Origin: Anaerolineales bacterium UBA4826
GTDB taxonomy: Bacteria > Chloroflexota > Anaerolineae > UBA4142
Assembly: GCA_002400365.1 (NCBI GenBank)
Contig: DHFK01000151.1
Span: 1-13,241, forward strand
Length of the DNA stretch: 13,241 nt
Direction of reading: 5' to 3'
Made by a program: the position numbers and the translations under genes. The notes under the pieces were generated by a model. It made no database searches, was not told the origin of the DNA, and saw nothing but the letters and a program-made list of their open reading frames with translations. Below, in pieces: positions 5,885-12,960 of the stretch; position 1 is the stretch's first letter, and every line of letters starts with the position of its first letter.

Positions 5885-6750
5885 AGGACGACTGCTCCGG
5901 CAATCACCATCACCCCACCCAGTATCTGCAATACCTCCAAGCGTTCTCCCAAAATCAGGAATGCCAACGCGCTCGCGACGACTGGCTCGATGTTCGCGAT
6001 GATACTCGCGTTGCTCGCCGGCACGCGACCGAGTCCGGCGGTGTACAGCGACAGTGAGCCAAGCGTCGGACCTAGCGCCAACCCCAGCAGAAAAATCCAC
6101 GCCGTCGGCTGCTGCGCGAGCGGCGCGAACGCATCGAGTGTTTGCAGCGGCGCGAGCAAAAGCACGCCGAAAGACAGCGCGTACACCAACGCCGTCCACA
6201 GCGAATAGCGCGCGAGTGCGGCTTTGCTGAACACGGTGTAGAGCGCATAGGTCAGTCCCGCGCCCAAGCCGAACAACAGTCCGACGATATTCAGACTCAG
6301 CGCGGCGGGATCGTACGCGCGCGCGACGAGCGCGCAGCCGACAAACGCCAGCGCCAGCGCGACGATTTTGCGTTTGTCCAGCGGTTCATTCCACATGCGC
6401 CACGCGATCAGCGTGACGAACGCGGGCGCGGTGTAGAGTAGCACAACCGCGGTCGTCACGCTGGTCTGGAGAATGGCTTGTGTGTACGAGACGTAGAACG
6501 CGGTGACGCCGCAAAAACCATACGCGATGAAGAACGGAATCGCGCGCCGCGGAATTCCGAGCAGATGCGGGCGGATGAGCGCGAGAACGCAGATCAAGAC
6601 CACGAGCGAGATGCCCGCGCGCAGGAAGGCGATCGTGAGCGCGGACAATCCAAAGTCATCGTGCAGCACGCGAAAGAAAAGCCCCAGCGTGCCCCACATG
6701 CAAGCCGCCAGGACAACCATCCAGTATCCGCGCGTCGAAGAGCGAATCAT
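5866..6750 (-). CDS. EamA / DMT-superfamily transporter
   Basis: Ten-helix inner-membrane transporter of the drug/metabolite superfamily, built of two EamA repeats (about residues 8-135 and 150-292). Seen: MWGTLGLFFR in helix 1, the repeat-typical ending of half 1, and PVVASALAFLILGERLEVLQILGGVMVIAGAVVL closing half 2, the hallmark EamA end. Family members export amino acids, nucleotide sugars or other metabolites; the substrate cannot be read here. The longest frame begins at TTG 6789, but that codon is the -35 box of the promoter and ATG 6766 overlaps the -10, so ATG 6750 is the start (294 residues), with only a few leader bases. The last residues (SRIVR, stop) are encoded by the TAGTC array. 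Confidence 0.93.
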   Translation of the reverse strand: MIRSSTRGYWMVVLAACMWGTLGLFFRVLHDDFGLSALTIAFLRAGISLVVLICVLALIRPHLLGIPRRAIPFFIAYGFCGVTAFYVSYTQAILQTSVTTAVVLLYTAPAFVTLIAWRMWNEPLDKRKIVALALAFVGCALVARAYDPAALSLNIVGLLFGLGAGLTYALYTVFSKAALARYSLWTALVYALSFGVLLLAPLQTLDAFAPLAQQPTAWIFLLGLALGPTLGSLSLYTAGLGRVPASNASIIANIEPVVASALAFLILGERLEVLQILGGVMVIAGAVVLSRIVR

Positions 6751-6760
6751 CGTCGTCGTA

Positions 6761-6789
6761 AGCATACCATTTCGCTGGGGGGATGTCAA
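6761..6789 (-). promoter_or_regulatory. Promoter of the EamA transporter gene, near-leaderless
   Basis: On the minus strand TTGACA (6789-6784) and TATGCT (6766-6761) are separated by 17 bases. ATG 6750 begins 10 bases after the -10, leaving a leader of about 3-4 bases and no Shine-Dalgarno. Confidence 0.8.
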
Positions 6790-6812
6790 ACATACACACG
6801 TCTGACTAAAAG

Positions 6813-6841
6813 TTGACTATCGTGACGCGTCGCGATACAAT
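6813..6841 (+). promoter_or_regulatory. Promoter of the GT-C glycosyltransferase gene
   Basis: TTGACT (6813-6818), a 17-base spacer and TACAAT (6836-6841). Its -35 is 23 bases from the -35 of the divergent EamA promoter, so one regulator bound between them could control both. The spacer contains GTGACGCGT, also present in the repeat tract near 4211. Confidence 0.85.
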
Positions 6842-6875
6842 AGCAGCAAATCCTTGAACATCGTCGAGGGTGCCG

Positions 6876-8363
6876 ATGAAAGACCCATCCGTGAGCCTCC
6901 CCCGCTGGCTCCACAATCCAATCGTCCAGACTACCGTCGTCGGTCTGATCAGTTGGTTGGCTTATCTCAGTCTGACGTTCACTTATCCTCTCAAGACGAT
7001 CGTTGACCGATTTCGACTGACCGACTTTGGGCGCGCGAATCAATGGAGCCAGTCTTCGCTTGCCCATTTCCTCCTTTCGATTTTTGGCGCGTTTCTGCTG
7101 TACCTCTTGGCTTGGCGCATCGTCAGCCGCCACCCGCACGATCGCCGATTGCTGTGGCTGGTGCTGGCGTTCGCCGCGCTTTTCGCCGTAACGCTGCTGT
7201 TGATGTACCCCATTACCGCGACGGATGTGTTTGAGTACGTTTTTCACAGCCGAATTCTAGTTCACTATGGAGAGAACCCGCTGGCGGTCCCGCCGGTCGT
7301 GTTCAAAGGCGATCCATTTCTAAAGATGGTGAATTGGGCGGCTCATCCATCGCCGTATGGACCGCTGTGGGTCATGCTCACCGTGCCGGGCAGTCTGGTC
7401 GCCGGCGACGACTTGATGCTGAATCTGATGCTGATGCGCGCGTTGCCGGTGATCTTCTTTCTCGGCTGCGCGCTGGTGATCGCCGCGATCCTGCGGCACA
7501 AGAACCCGAGTCAGCAAGTGGTCGGCACGCTTCTCTTTGCGTGGAATCCCCTCGTCCTGTTCGAAGGACCTGGTAACGCGCACAACGGAATCATCATGAT
7601 GTTCTTTGCGGTGGGCGCGATCTATTTTCTCGTGCGGCGGCAGTGGCTGTGGGTGATTCCCGCGCTCGTCGCGTCCATCCTCGTCAAGTACATCACCGCG
7701 ATCCTGTTGATTCCGTTCCTGATCTATTGCTGGCGCGCGCAAGAAGGCAACACGAGTAGTCGGGTGAGGTACCTGATCAAGACCATGGCGATCAGTGGGT
7801 TGCTCGTCGGCGTCGTCTTTGCGCCTTTCCTTCAGGTGCCCTCGGGCTTGCTGGAGGAGGCGAACTTTTACAGTCTGCTTGCCATTCCTTCGCTGGCGTA
7901 CAATTTCCTCAAGGGTGTTCACGGCGACAAGATCGCCAAAGTCCTGACGATTATGACCAGCGTGGGTTTCTACCTGACGCTCTATGCGCTCAGTCTGCGC
8001 ACGCTGGCGCGCGATCGGCGACCCCATCACCTGATCGTGTTAAGCACGTGGCTGCTCGTGGCGTACCTCGGCATCGCCTGCATGCACTTTCAACCCTGGT
8101 TTGCGATTTGGCCCATCACGCTGGGAGTTTGGGTGAGCCATCCGCTCGCGCGGCGCGTGCTGGTCGTCTTTACCGCGTCCGCGCTCTTGTCGTATGCCGC
8201 GAACTTTGTGTGGATCTGGAACTATCGGGTGATGCAGAGTTTCCAGGTCAACGCGATGTTCGTCGCGGTCATCTTTCTCCCGCCGCTGATCATCGGTCTG
8301 GGCAATCGCCTGGGCGCGCGGTGGGCTTTTCCCAAACGATGGCGCGTGTTTGCGCGGGCGTAA
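6876..8363 (+). CDS. Polytopic GT-C family glycosyltransferase (polyprenol-phosphate-mannose-dependent type)
   Basis: 495-residue membrane enzyme with about eleven or twelve helices. GT-C enzymes transfer a sugar from a polyprenyl-phosphate donor outside the cytoplasm. Seen: after the second or third helix comes the loop TATDVFEYVFHSRILVHYGENPL, with the Asp and the GxNP pattern typical of the first extracytoplasmic loop, followed by HPSPYGPLW, a segment shared with actinobacterial MptA/MptB-like mannosyltransferases. The acceptor (lipoglycan, exopolysaccharide or protein) is unknown. I choose ATG 6876, with GAGGG ending 5 bases upstream, over GTG 6870, which overlaps that ribosome site. It is monocistronic, diverges from the EamA transporter and converges on the alpha-galactosidase, with the CCACAGAGG hairpin between. 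Confidence 0.87.
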   Translation: MKDPSVSLPRWLHNPIVQTTVVGLISWLAYLSLTFTYPLKTIVDRFRLTDFGRANQWSQSSLAHFLLSIFGAFLLYLLAWRIVSRHPHDRRLLWLVLAFAALFAVTLLLMYPITATDVFEYVFHSRILVHYGENPLAVPPVVFKGDPFLKMVNWAAHPSPYGPLWVMLTVPGSLVAGDDLMLNLMLMRALPVIFFLGCALVIAAILRHKNPSQQVVGTLLFAWNPLVLFEGPGNAHNGIIMMFFAVGAIYFLVRRQWLWVIPALVASILVKYITAILLIPFLIYCWRAQEGNTSSRVRYLIKTMAISGLLVGVVFAPFLQVPSGLLEEANFYSLLAIPSLAYNFLKGVHGDKIAKVLTIMTSVGFYLTLYALSLRTLARDRRPHHLIVLSTWLLVAYLGIACMHFQPWFAIWPITLGVWVSHPLARRVLVVFTASALLSYAANFVWIWNYRVMQSFQVNAMFVAVIFLPPLIIGLGNRLGARWAFPKRWRVFARA

Positions 8364-8370
8364 TCATTTG

Positions 8371-8428
8371 CCACAGAGGACACAGGGAACACAGAGAAAA
8401 ATCTCTGCGCCCTCTGTGTCCTCTGTGG
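8371..8428. terminator. CCACAGAGG inverted repeat, likely bidirectional terminator
   Basis: Arms at 8371-8385 and 8414-8428 pair perfectly over 15 bases, and an inner hairpin (CAGAGA, 4-base A loop, TCTCTG; 8392-8407) stacks inside. It fills the gap between the convergent glycosyltransferase and alpha-galactosidase genes, 7 and 4 bases from their stops. This is the uncomplicated copy of the element embedded in mevalonate kinase. No long T-run follows, so termination is inferred from position. Confidence 0.75.
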
Positions 8429-8432
8429 CTAT

Positions 8433-10931
8433 TTACGGCGCTGACGTCGAATCCGGCAGTGTGCCGATCGGCGCGGCTTGGATGAACAGCAGCGTGGAGG
8501 GATGATTGGCTTGGTATTGAAAGCGAATGCCTTGCGTCATCAACTGCTGCCCCGTGCGGCGCATGAACACCGTACGATCCGCCGATGTGATTTGATATAG
8601 CGTTTCCGGTTCCAAGCCCTTTAGCCGCAAGCGCCGGCGTTGCCACGGCACCGTTCCCTGAAACAAAAAGACGACACCCGTTTCATCTGCCGCGCTAAAG
8701 AATTCTGCCGCATCCGATTCAGCCGGCGCGGCTAGATTCGGCAGGGTCAGATCGGTTTGCGGCAGCAGCCGATAGAGTGCGCCGTTGGCGATGATGCGGC
8801 GCACTTGTTTGTACTGCGCGATTTCCCGGGCGACTGCCGCGCGCAATGCCGGACTCCACTCGCGTGTGTCGGCGGAGATGCCGAACGCGCCCATCATGCG
8901 ACTGCGTAACCACGCGCGCCACGTCGCCGCGTCGGTCGTTTCCATGAGCGACTCGCTGGCAGAATCCACGAGCCAGGCGTTGAGATACTCTGGCGGGAAC
9001 GGGTAACTCGCGCCGGCGAGATGATAGCGCACGCGATAACTTGGCTCGGTCTCGTCGCTCAGCCACGCGACATCGGTGCGGCGCATCAGCGCGTAATCCA
9101 TGCGATTGCCGCCGCTGGCGCAGTTTTCGATCACGAGGTCGGGAAATTCCGCGCGCAGGAAATCGAGCACCTCGTAGAGACCTTGCACGTGCGCGTAATT
9201 GCCGTCGCCGGTTCTTCCCGGCGGGTCGCACGACATCCAGAGATTATTGTCCCATTTGAGCCAGTCGAGGTGATTGTCGCGCACGAGCCGCGCGAGCCAG
9301 ATCTTCATCCATGCGCGCGCGTCGCGATGGCCCAAGCAGATGTGCGCGGTCTCCGCGCGATCGTTCTCCGCCCTTGTTATTGCGAGAACCCCATGCCCGT
9401 CGGCGGGCATGCGCGGGGGCAGAAACTGTGCGCGCTGTTGAATGCCCGCCGATGAATCGTGCGGGCTATGGAACAGCGTCGGACAAGTCCGACTAGCCCA
9501 TTCAAGGGCGCTGTTCACTGGCACGGCGGATTCATCCCCGTGCGGACATAGCAACGATCCTGAGTGGCTCGCAATGACAGACGGAGTGACTTCCGGCGAC
9601 AGCCACGCCCACGGCACCTCTTTCCCTTCGCCGACGTAGCGCAAATCCACGCGCTCGGGCTCCACCCACAGCCCGAATTTCATGCCCTTGGCGTGAACGT
9701 ATTCCGAAAATGCCGCGAGTCCACTTGGGAATTTGTCGCGGTTTTCGCGCCACGTCCCCAAGCCCCAACCGAAATCGCCCCGTTGCGGCGAGCCCTCGTA
9801 CCAGCCCGCATCAACGTAAAATAGTTCCAAGCCCAACTCGGCGGCGGTGTCAACCTCGCGCCGCAATTGCGTTTCGTCGAGGTCAATGCCGTAGGCGTAC
9901 CAGGTGTTGTACTGCGTCCACGGAAAATCGGCGGGCATCGGGCGCATGAGGTACGTGCGCGCAAACGCGTGCGACGCGTTCGCCGCGTCGTCGAGATCGC
10001 CCTGATAAAATCCGAGGAAACGCCGCGGCGCGCTGAAAATTTCGCCGGGCTGCAAATCGCGGCGAAAATCCTCAATGCCCGCGCGTAGCGCTGTCTGCCC
10101 ATCGTCGCGCGACGCGCTCAGGCGCCACGCGCCGGACCACTCGATCCCGCCGAACAAGCCCTCGCCCAACGCGGACGACGCCAACGCGAACCAGCCCATG
10201 CTGCCTTCGGACGAACGCGCGGTGGAACCGATTTCCTGCGCCGCGCCATCGGTCAGCGCGCGCGCGCGCAAGCGCAAGATCGGCAGTGGCTGCGGCTTGG
10301 CGGGATCGTCAATCGCCGGGCTCAATCCTTGCACCCAGTACAGCGTGAGCGGTTCGGGCGATGGGCGGAGCGACACGCTGATCGAATCGAGCGCGGTCAG
10401 GTCGCGCAACACAGTGTCGCCGGTGTTTTCGACGGCGGCCCACTGTTCGATGACGCTTGCCCAGGGGAAGACGACATAGTGCAGGTGCGCGGTCAGCGCG
10501 CCGCGCGCGAGCGATACCTGGAGTTCGAGCGAACCGTCGGGATGCTGCCAGGTTTGATAGCCCTTGGGCGCGAAACCACGATCGCCGCCGGTGATGACCT
10601 GACCGCCCAGCACGAGACGCAACGCGGTGTTTGCCGCGCTGGGCGCGAGCCAGTCAACGCCGGTGCGCACGTTCGTCAGCGCGATGACCCGGTAGCCGTT
10701 TGTGGGATCGTAGCGCATCCGGCGGCGGATGCCCGCGCTGCCGATTTCCCAGGTCTGCGTCGCGGCGTCGTACGCGATGTACGCGTCGGCGGATTCGGCG
10801 ACGATCTTGTCGGATATTTCGATTGGTACTGCGCTCACTCCCACGCGTTCCGCGCGCGCGGTGAGACCCAGCAACGCGAACACGAACGCGAGCGCGATCA
10901 GCCGCAGCGCGCGGATCGTTTTGAGTTGCAT
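8433..10931 (-). CDS. Exported GH36 alpha-galactosidase with an in-frame repeat insertion
   Basis: Retaining glycoside hydrolase expected to release terminal alpha-galactose from oligosaccharides outside the cytoplasm. 832 residues. Seen: a signal peptide from MQLKTIRALRL through a hydrophobic core to TARA; an N-terminal beta-sandwich region; FYVDAGWY and KFGLWVEPERV at the start of the barrel; LKWDNN with the nucleophile at about Asp561; ENCASGGNRMD; and WLSDETEP with the acid/base at about Asp626. Residues about 452-518 come from a palindromic element and match nothing in the family; they separate VPWAWLSPE from AHICLGHRDARAW, which should lie close together. The frame survives. Start ATG 10931, not the longer in-frame start at 10991, because the signal peptide begins there and an extended -10 lies 6 bases upstream. 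Other GH36 activities cannot be excluded. Confidence 0.93.
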   Translation of the reverse strand: MQLKTIRALRLIALAFVFALLGLTARAERVGVSAVPIEISDKIVAESADAYIAYDAATQTWEIGSAGIRRRMRYDPTNGYRVIALTNVRTGVDWLAPSAANTALRLVLGGQVITGGDRGFAPKGYQTWQHPDGSLELQVSLARGALTAHLHYVVFPWASVIEQWAAVENTGDTVLRDLTALDSISVSLRPSPEPLTLYWVQGLSPAIDDPAKPQPLPILRLRARALTDGAAQEIGSTARSSEGSMGWFALASSALGEGLFGGIEWSGAWRLSASRDDGQTALRAGIEDFRRDLQPGEIFSAPRRFLGFYQGDLDDAANASHAFARTYLMRPMPADFPWTQYNTWYAYGIDLDETQLRREVDTAAELGLELFYVDAGWYEGSPQRGDFGWGLGTWRENRDKFPSGLAAFSEYVHAKGMKFGLWVEPERVDLRYVGEGKEVPWAWLSPEVTPSVIASHSGSLLCPHGDESAVPVNSALEWASRTCPTLFHSPHDSSAGIQQRAQFLPPRMPADGHGVLAITRAENDRAETAHICLGHRDARAWMKIWLARLVRDNHLDWLKWDNNLWMSCDPPGRTGDGNYAHVQGLYEVLDFLRAEFPDLVIENCASGGNRMDYALMRRTDVAWLSDETEPSYRVRYHLAGASYPFPPEYLNAWLVDSASESLMETTDAATWRAWLRSRMMGAFGISADTREWSPALRAAVAREIAQYKQVRRIIANGALYRLLPQTDLTLPNLAAPAESDAAEFFSAADETGVVFLFQGTVPWQRRRLRLKGLEPETLYQITSADRTVFMRRTGQQLMTQGIRFQYQANHPSTLLFIQAAPIGTLPDSTSAP
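9375..9579. mobile_element. MITE-like palindromic element inside the alpha-galactosidase gene
   Basis: The ends form terminal inverted repeats: TGTTATTGCGAG at 9375-9386 and the complement of TGTCATTGCGAG at 9568-9579. Inside are three palindromes: CATGCCCG-N4-CGGGCATG (9392-9411), GTCGGAC-AA-GTCCGAC (9478-9493) and an outer GAACAGCG/CGCTGTTC pair (9471-9516). It encodes no protein of its own, and no clear target duplication is visible. CATTGCGAG-ended dispersed repeats are common in bacterial genomes; here one sits in frame in a gene. Confidence 0.8.
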
Positions 10932-10937
10932 ACATTG

Positions 10938-10943
10938 ATTGTA
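10938..10943 (-). promoter_or_regulatory. Extended -10 promoter of the alpha-galactosidase gene, leaderless start
   Basis: On the minus strand TGC-TACAAT matches an extended -10 (TGnTAtAAT), with no convincing -35. ATG 10931 begins after a 6-base gap, so the transcript should start at the start codon. No Shine-Dalgarno is present. Confidence 0.7.
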
Positions 10944-10984
10944 GCACAAACTCGTAGGGAATGCACGCCGTTGCGTTCCGTCTT

Positions 10985-11013
10985 TTGTCATCCGACGATT
11001 TCTTCGGTATAAT
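10985..11013 (+). promoter_or_regulatory. Strong housekeeping promoter of the FAD oxidase gene
   Basis: TTGTCA (10985-10990), a 17-base spacer and a perfect TATAAT (11008-11013). It predicts a leader of about 70 bases containing the 11024-11051 hairpin. Confidence 0.88.
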
Positions 11014-11023
11014 TGTCATCAAC

Positions 11024-11051
11024 GTAGGGCAAATTTACAGATTTGCCCTAC
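11024..11051 (+). promoter_or_regulatory. Perfect 11-bp hairpin in the FAD oxidase leader
   Basis: GTAGGGCAAAT (11024-11034) pairs perfectly with ATTTGCCCTAC (11041-11051) around loop TTACAG. It lies entirely within the predicted 5' leader, about 40 bases before the start codon. It may be a dispersed repeat that landed in the leader, or an attenuator or mRNA stabiliser. No T-run follows it. Confidence 0.75.
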
Positions 11052-11091
11052 ATCGGCGAAGGAATTGATTTCAACGGGGTGGATTAAAGTG

Positions 11092-12249
11092 ATGTTACCC
11101 AAGACAGCCGACATCGTCATCATCGGCGGCGGATGTATGGGCGCGAGCACGGCGTACTATCTCGCCGAGCGCGGCGCGGGCAAGATCGTGCTGCTCGAAC
11201 GCGAAAAATTCCTGGGGATGGGCTCGACCGGACGCAACGCCGGCGGCGTGCGCTATCAATTCTCCACCGAGGTCAACATCCGGCTTTCGCTGTTCAGTCT
11301 CGACGTGCTCGCGCATTTCGAAGAACTGTTCGGCATTTCCGCCGGCTATCGCCCGCTTGGCTATCTCTTTTTGCTGACGACGCCGGCAGAGGTCGCGGCG
11401 TTCAAAGCGAACGTCGAGTTGCAGCATCGCGTCGGTGTGCCGTGGGTGCGTTACCTTGAGCCGACAGAAATCGCGCGGCTCGCGCCGCTCGTCAATCTCG
11501 ATGGCGTGATTGGCGGCACGTTTTGCCCGCGCGATGGTTTGGCGGATCCAAACAGCGTGACCCAGGGATTCGCAAAAGGCGCGCGGCGGCGCGGCGCGCA
11601 GATCGAAACCGAAACGACGGTGACGGGAATCAAGACCGAAAGCGGGCGCGTCTCGGCGGTCGTAACGAATCGCGGCGAGATTGCGACGCGTACCGTCGTG
11701 AATTGCGCGGGACCTTGGGCGGCGCAGATCGGCAAGCTGGTCGGCTTGGACATTCCGATCGTGCCGGTGCGTCGCCAATTCTTCACGACCGACGCGTTGC
11801 CACAAGTGCCGCGCGATCACGTCTTTACGATTGAGTTCGCGACGTCGTTCTACTTTCATCCCGAAGGCGCGGGCTTGCTCGTCGGCATGTCGAATCCAGA
11901 CGAAAAGCCGGGGGACACGTACGCGATTGACGAAGAGTTCCACCTGAAAACGCTCGAGCGCGCGCTGTACCGTCTGCCGCTCTTGGAGCACGCGCGCGTC
12001 GCGAGCCAACTTGCCGGGCTGTACGAAGTCACGCCGGACGCGCATCCGATTCTCGCGCCGGCGCGCGCGCTGCCTGGCTTGTATATCGCCGCCGGATTTT
12101 CGGGCCATGGCTTTCAGCACTCGCCGGCGACCGGCAAGGTGATGAGCGAATTGATCCTCGACGGCGCGGCGAAGTCCGTGGATATTTCGATGCTCGACTT
12201 GGAACGTTTCGCCGAAGGGCGTTTGATCCACGAGGCGAACGTGGTGTGA
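11092..12249 (+). CDS. FAD-dependent oxidoreductase, DadA / sarcosine oxidase-beta-like
   Basis: 385-residue flavoenzyme of the glycine/D-amino-acid oxidase (DAO) superfamily, which oxidises the C-N bond of an amino acid or N-methylated amine. Seen: Rossmann dinucleotide motif VIIGGGCMG near residues 9-17, with the strand-ending VLLE acidic residue; STGRNAGGVRYQF, the FAD-contacting loop; TVVNCAGPWA (the second ATG/CAG-type motif); and C-terminal IAAGFSGHGFQHSPATGKVMSELI, typical of the sarcosine oxidase-beta/DadA branch. The exact substrate is unclear. Start ATG 11092 is preceded by GGGGTGG; GTG 11089 is an alternative. A strong promoter and leader hairpin lie upstream. The stop falls in a 14-base tandem duplication. 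No partner subunits are next to it, so it probably acts alone. Confidence 0.92.
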   Translation: MLPKTADIVIIGGGCMGASTAYYLAERGAGKIVLLEREKFLGMGSTGRNAGGVRYQFSTEVNIRLSLFSLDVLAHFEELFGISAGYRPLGYLFLLTTPAEVAAFKANVELQHRVGVPWVRYLEPTEIARLAPLVNLDGVIGGTFCPRDGLADPNSVTQGFAKGARRRGAQIETETTVTGIKTESGRVSAVVTNRGEIATRTVVNCAGPWAAQIGKLVGLDIPIVPVRRQFFTTDALPQVPRDHVFTIEFATSFYFHPEGAGLLVGMSNPDEKPGDTYAIDEEFHLKTLERALYRLPLLEHARVASQLAGLYEVTPDAHPILAPARALPGLYIAAGFSGHGFQHSPATGKVMSELILDGAAKSVDISMLDLERFAEGRLIHEANVV

Positions 12250-12272
12250 GCAAGCAGATGTGAGCAAGCAGA
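12245..12272 (+). repeat. Perfect 14-bp tandem duplication at the FAD oxidase stop codon
   Basis: TGTGAGCAAGCAGA occurs twice without mismatch (12245-12258 and 12259-12272). The TGA stop at 12247-12249 lies in the first copy. The next bases, TTGCCC, form the -35 of the following promoter. Confidence 0.9.
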
Positions 12273-12301
12273 TTGCCCAAATTCCCTAAACGTGATAGAA
12301 T
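12273..12301 (+). promoter_or_regulatory. Promoter of the DUF4258/DUF2283 pair
   Basis: TTGCCC (12273-12278), a 17-base spacer and TAGAAT (12296-12301). ATG 12314 follows 12 bases later, so the leader is only a few bases long. Confidence 0.65.
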
Positions 12302-12313
12302 TCTGCCGCGACA

Positions 12314-12595
12314 ATGTCCACGATGAAGCCAATCCGTTTTTCATTGCACGCCAGACTGAATCTGCGCGATCGTGAGATCTCAGAGGAAGAAGTTGAACGC
12401 GCTTTGCAACAACCAGAGTTTGTCACTCCGGGTTATGCTAATCGCGAGATTTACATGCGCCGTTACCAAGACGGCGTACTTGCTCAAGAGATGCTTCTCC
12501 GCGTAATTGTCGAGGAGACGGAAACGGAACGCGTGATAGTGACGGTTCACAAAACGTCCCAGATCGAGCGCTATCTGAAAGGATTACTAAAATGA
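12314..12595 (+). CDS. DUF4258 domain protein, putative toxin of a two-gene module
   Basis: 93-residue basic protein. Seen: FSLHARLNLRDREISEEEVERAL, the DUF4258 beginning with a conserved His-Ala-x-x-R-x-x-x-R-x-I pattern, then a central YANREIYMRRY strand pair and RVIVTVHKTSQIERY at the end. DUF4258 proteins are often encoded beside small antitoxin-like partners and are suspected RNase-type toxins of the RelE/BrnT kind; that activity is inference. ATG 12314 is used; ATG 12323 (MKPIRFS) is equally possible, and neither has a clear Shine-Dalgarno. The stop codon overlaps the next gene's start as ATGA, implying translational coupling. Confidence 0.87.
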   Translation: MSTMKPIRFSLHARLNLRDREISEEEVERALQQPEFVTPGYANREIYMRRYQDGVLAQEMLLRVIVEETETERVIVTVHKTSQIERYLKGLLK

Positions 12596-12792
12596 GAATC
12601 GTATACGATCCAGAAACTGATACAATGACGATCACGCTGCGCGAAGAGCGAATCCGCGAATCAGATGAGGTGCGTCCAGGGGTGATTGCGGATTTTGGCT
12701 ATGATGGGCAGATCGTCCGCTTTGAAATTCTATCCGCGTCGAAGGTGGTTACGCGTCCCAAAGCCATGGCGTTTGAATTGCAAGAAGCATAG
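12592..12792 (+). CDS. DUF2283 domain protein, putative partner/antitoxin
   Basis: 66-residue acidic small protein. It begins MRIVYDPETDTMTITL, the DUF2283 hallmark (Y-D-x-E-x-D-x-x-x-I-x-L), continues with ESDEVRPGVIADFGYDGQIVRFEILSAS and ends after about twenty more residues. Its start overlaps the stop of the DUF4258 gene by 4 bases (ATGA), and AAAGGA lies 8 bases upstream inside that gene. DUF4258-DUF2283 pairs recur in Chloroflexota and cyanobacteria, which suggests a toxin-antitoxin-like unit. The acidic partner is the natural antitoxin candidate, but no function is established here. Confidence 0.88.
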   Translation: MRIVYDPETDTMTITLREERIRESDEVRPGVIADFGYDGQIVRFEILSASKVVTRPKAMAFELQEA

Positions 12793-12814
12793 GGCAGAAA
12801 TAATTTGGAGAAAG

Positions 12815-12849
12815 AAGACCTTCCAGGTTTCGGAGACTTGGAAGGTCTT
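12815..12849 (+). terminator. Palindromic hairpin downstream of the DUF2283 gene
   Basis: AAGACCTTCCA (12815-12825) and TGGAAGGTCTT (12839-12849) pair perfectly over 11 bases around a 13-base loop. It begins 22 bases after the DUF2283 stop. It may terminate this transcript. It resembles a dispersed GACCTTCCAGG-type repeat, though only one copy is in the window. The rest of 12793-12960 holds no gene that I can support. Confidence 0.6.
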
Positions 12850-12960
12850 ACTTCACCAACCCGAAGCGATGCGCGAGGCGTCAACGAATTGCTACACAAA
12901 ACGAATAAACGAAAGCGATGTACGAAGATTACCCGATGGCGATGTGAGAGAGATGAGACG

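Noticed and set aside
7320..8030. 236-codon minus-strand open frame inside the glycosyltransferase gene
   Set aside because: It is a charged antisense shadow without motifs; the plus strand is a convincing membrane enzyme.
9375..9579. Intein or self-splicing intron inside the alpha-galactosidase
   Set aside because: At about 68 codons it is too short for an intein and lacks Cys/Ser and His-Asn splice motifs; no group I or II core is visible, and the inverted termini fit a palindromic repeat.
11095..12267. 390-codon minus-strand open frame opposite the FAD oxidase
   Set aside because: It is an Arg/His-rich antisense shadow; the plus strand has a consensus promoter and clear FAD motifs.
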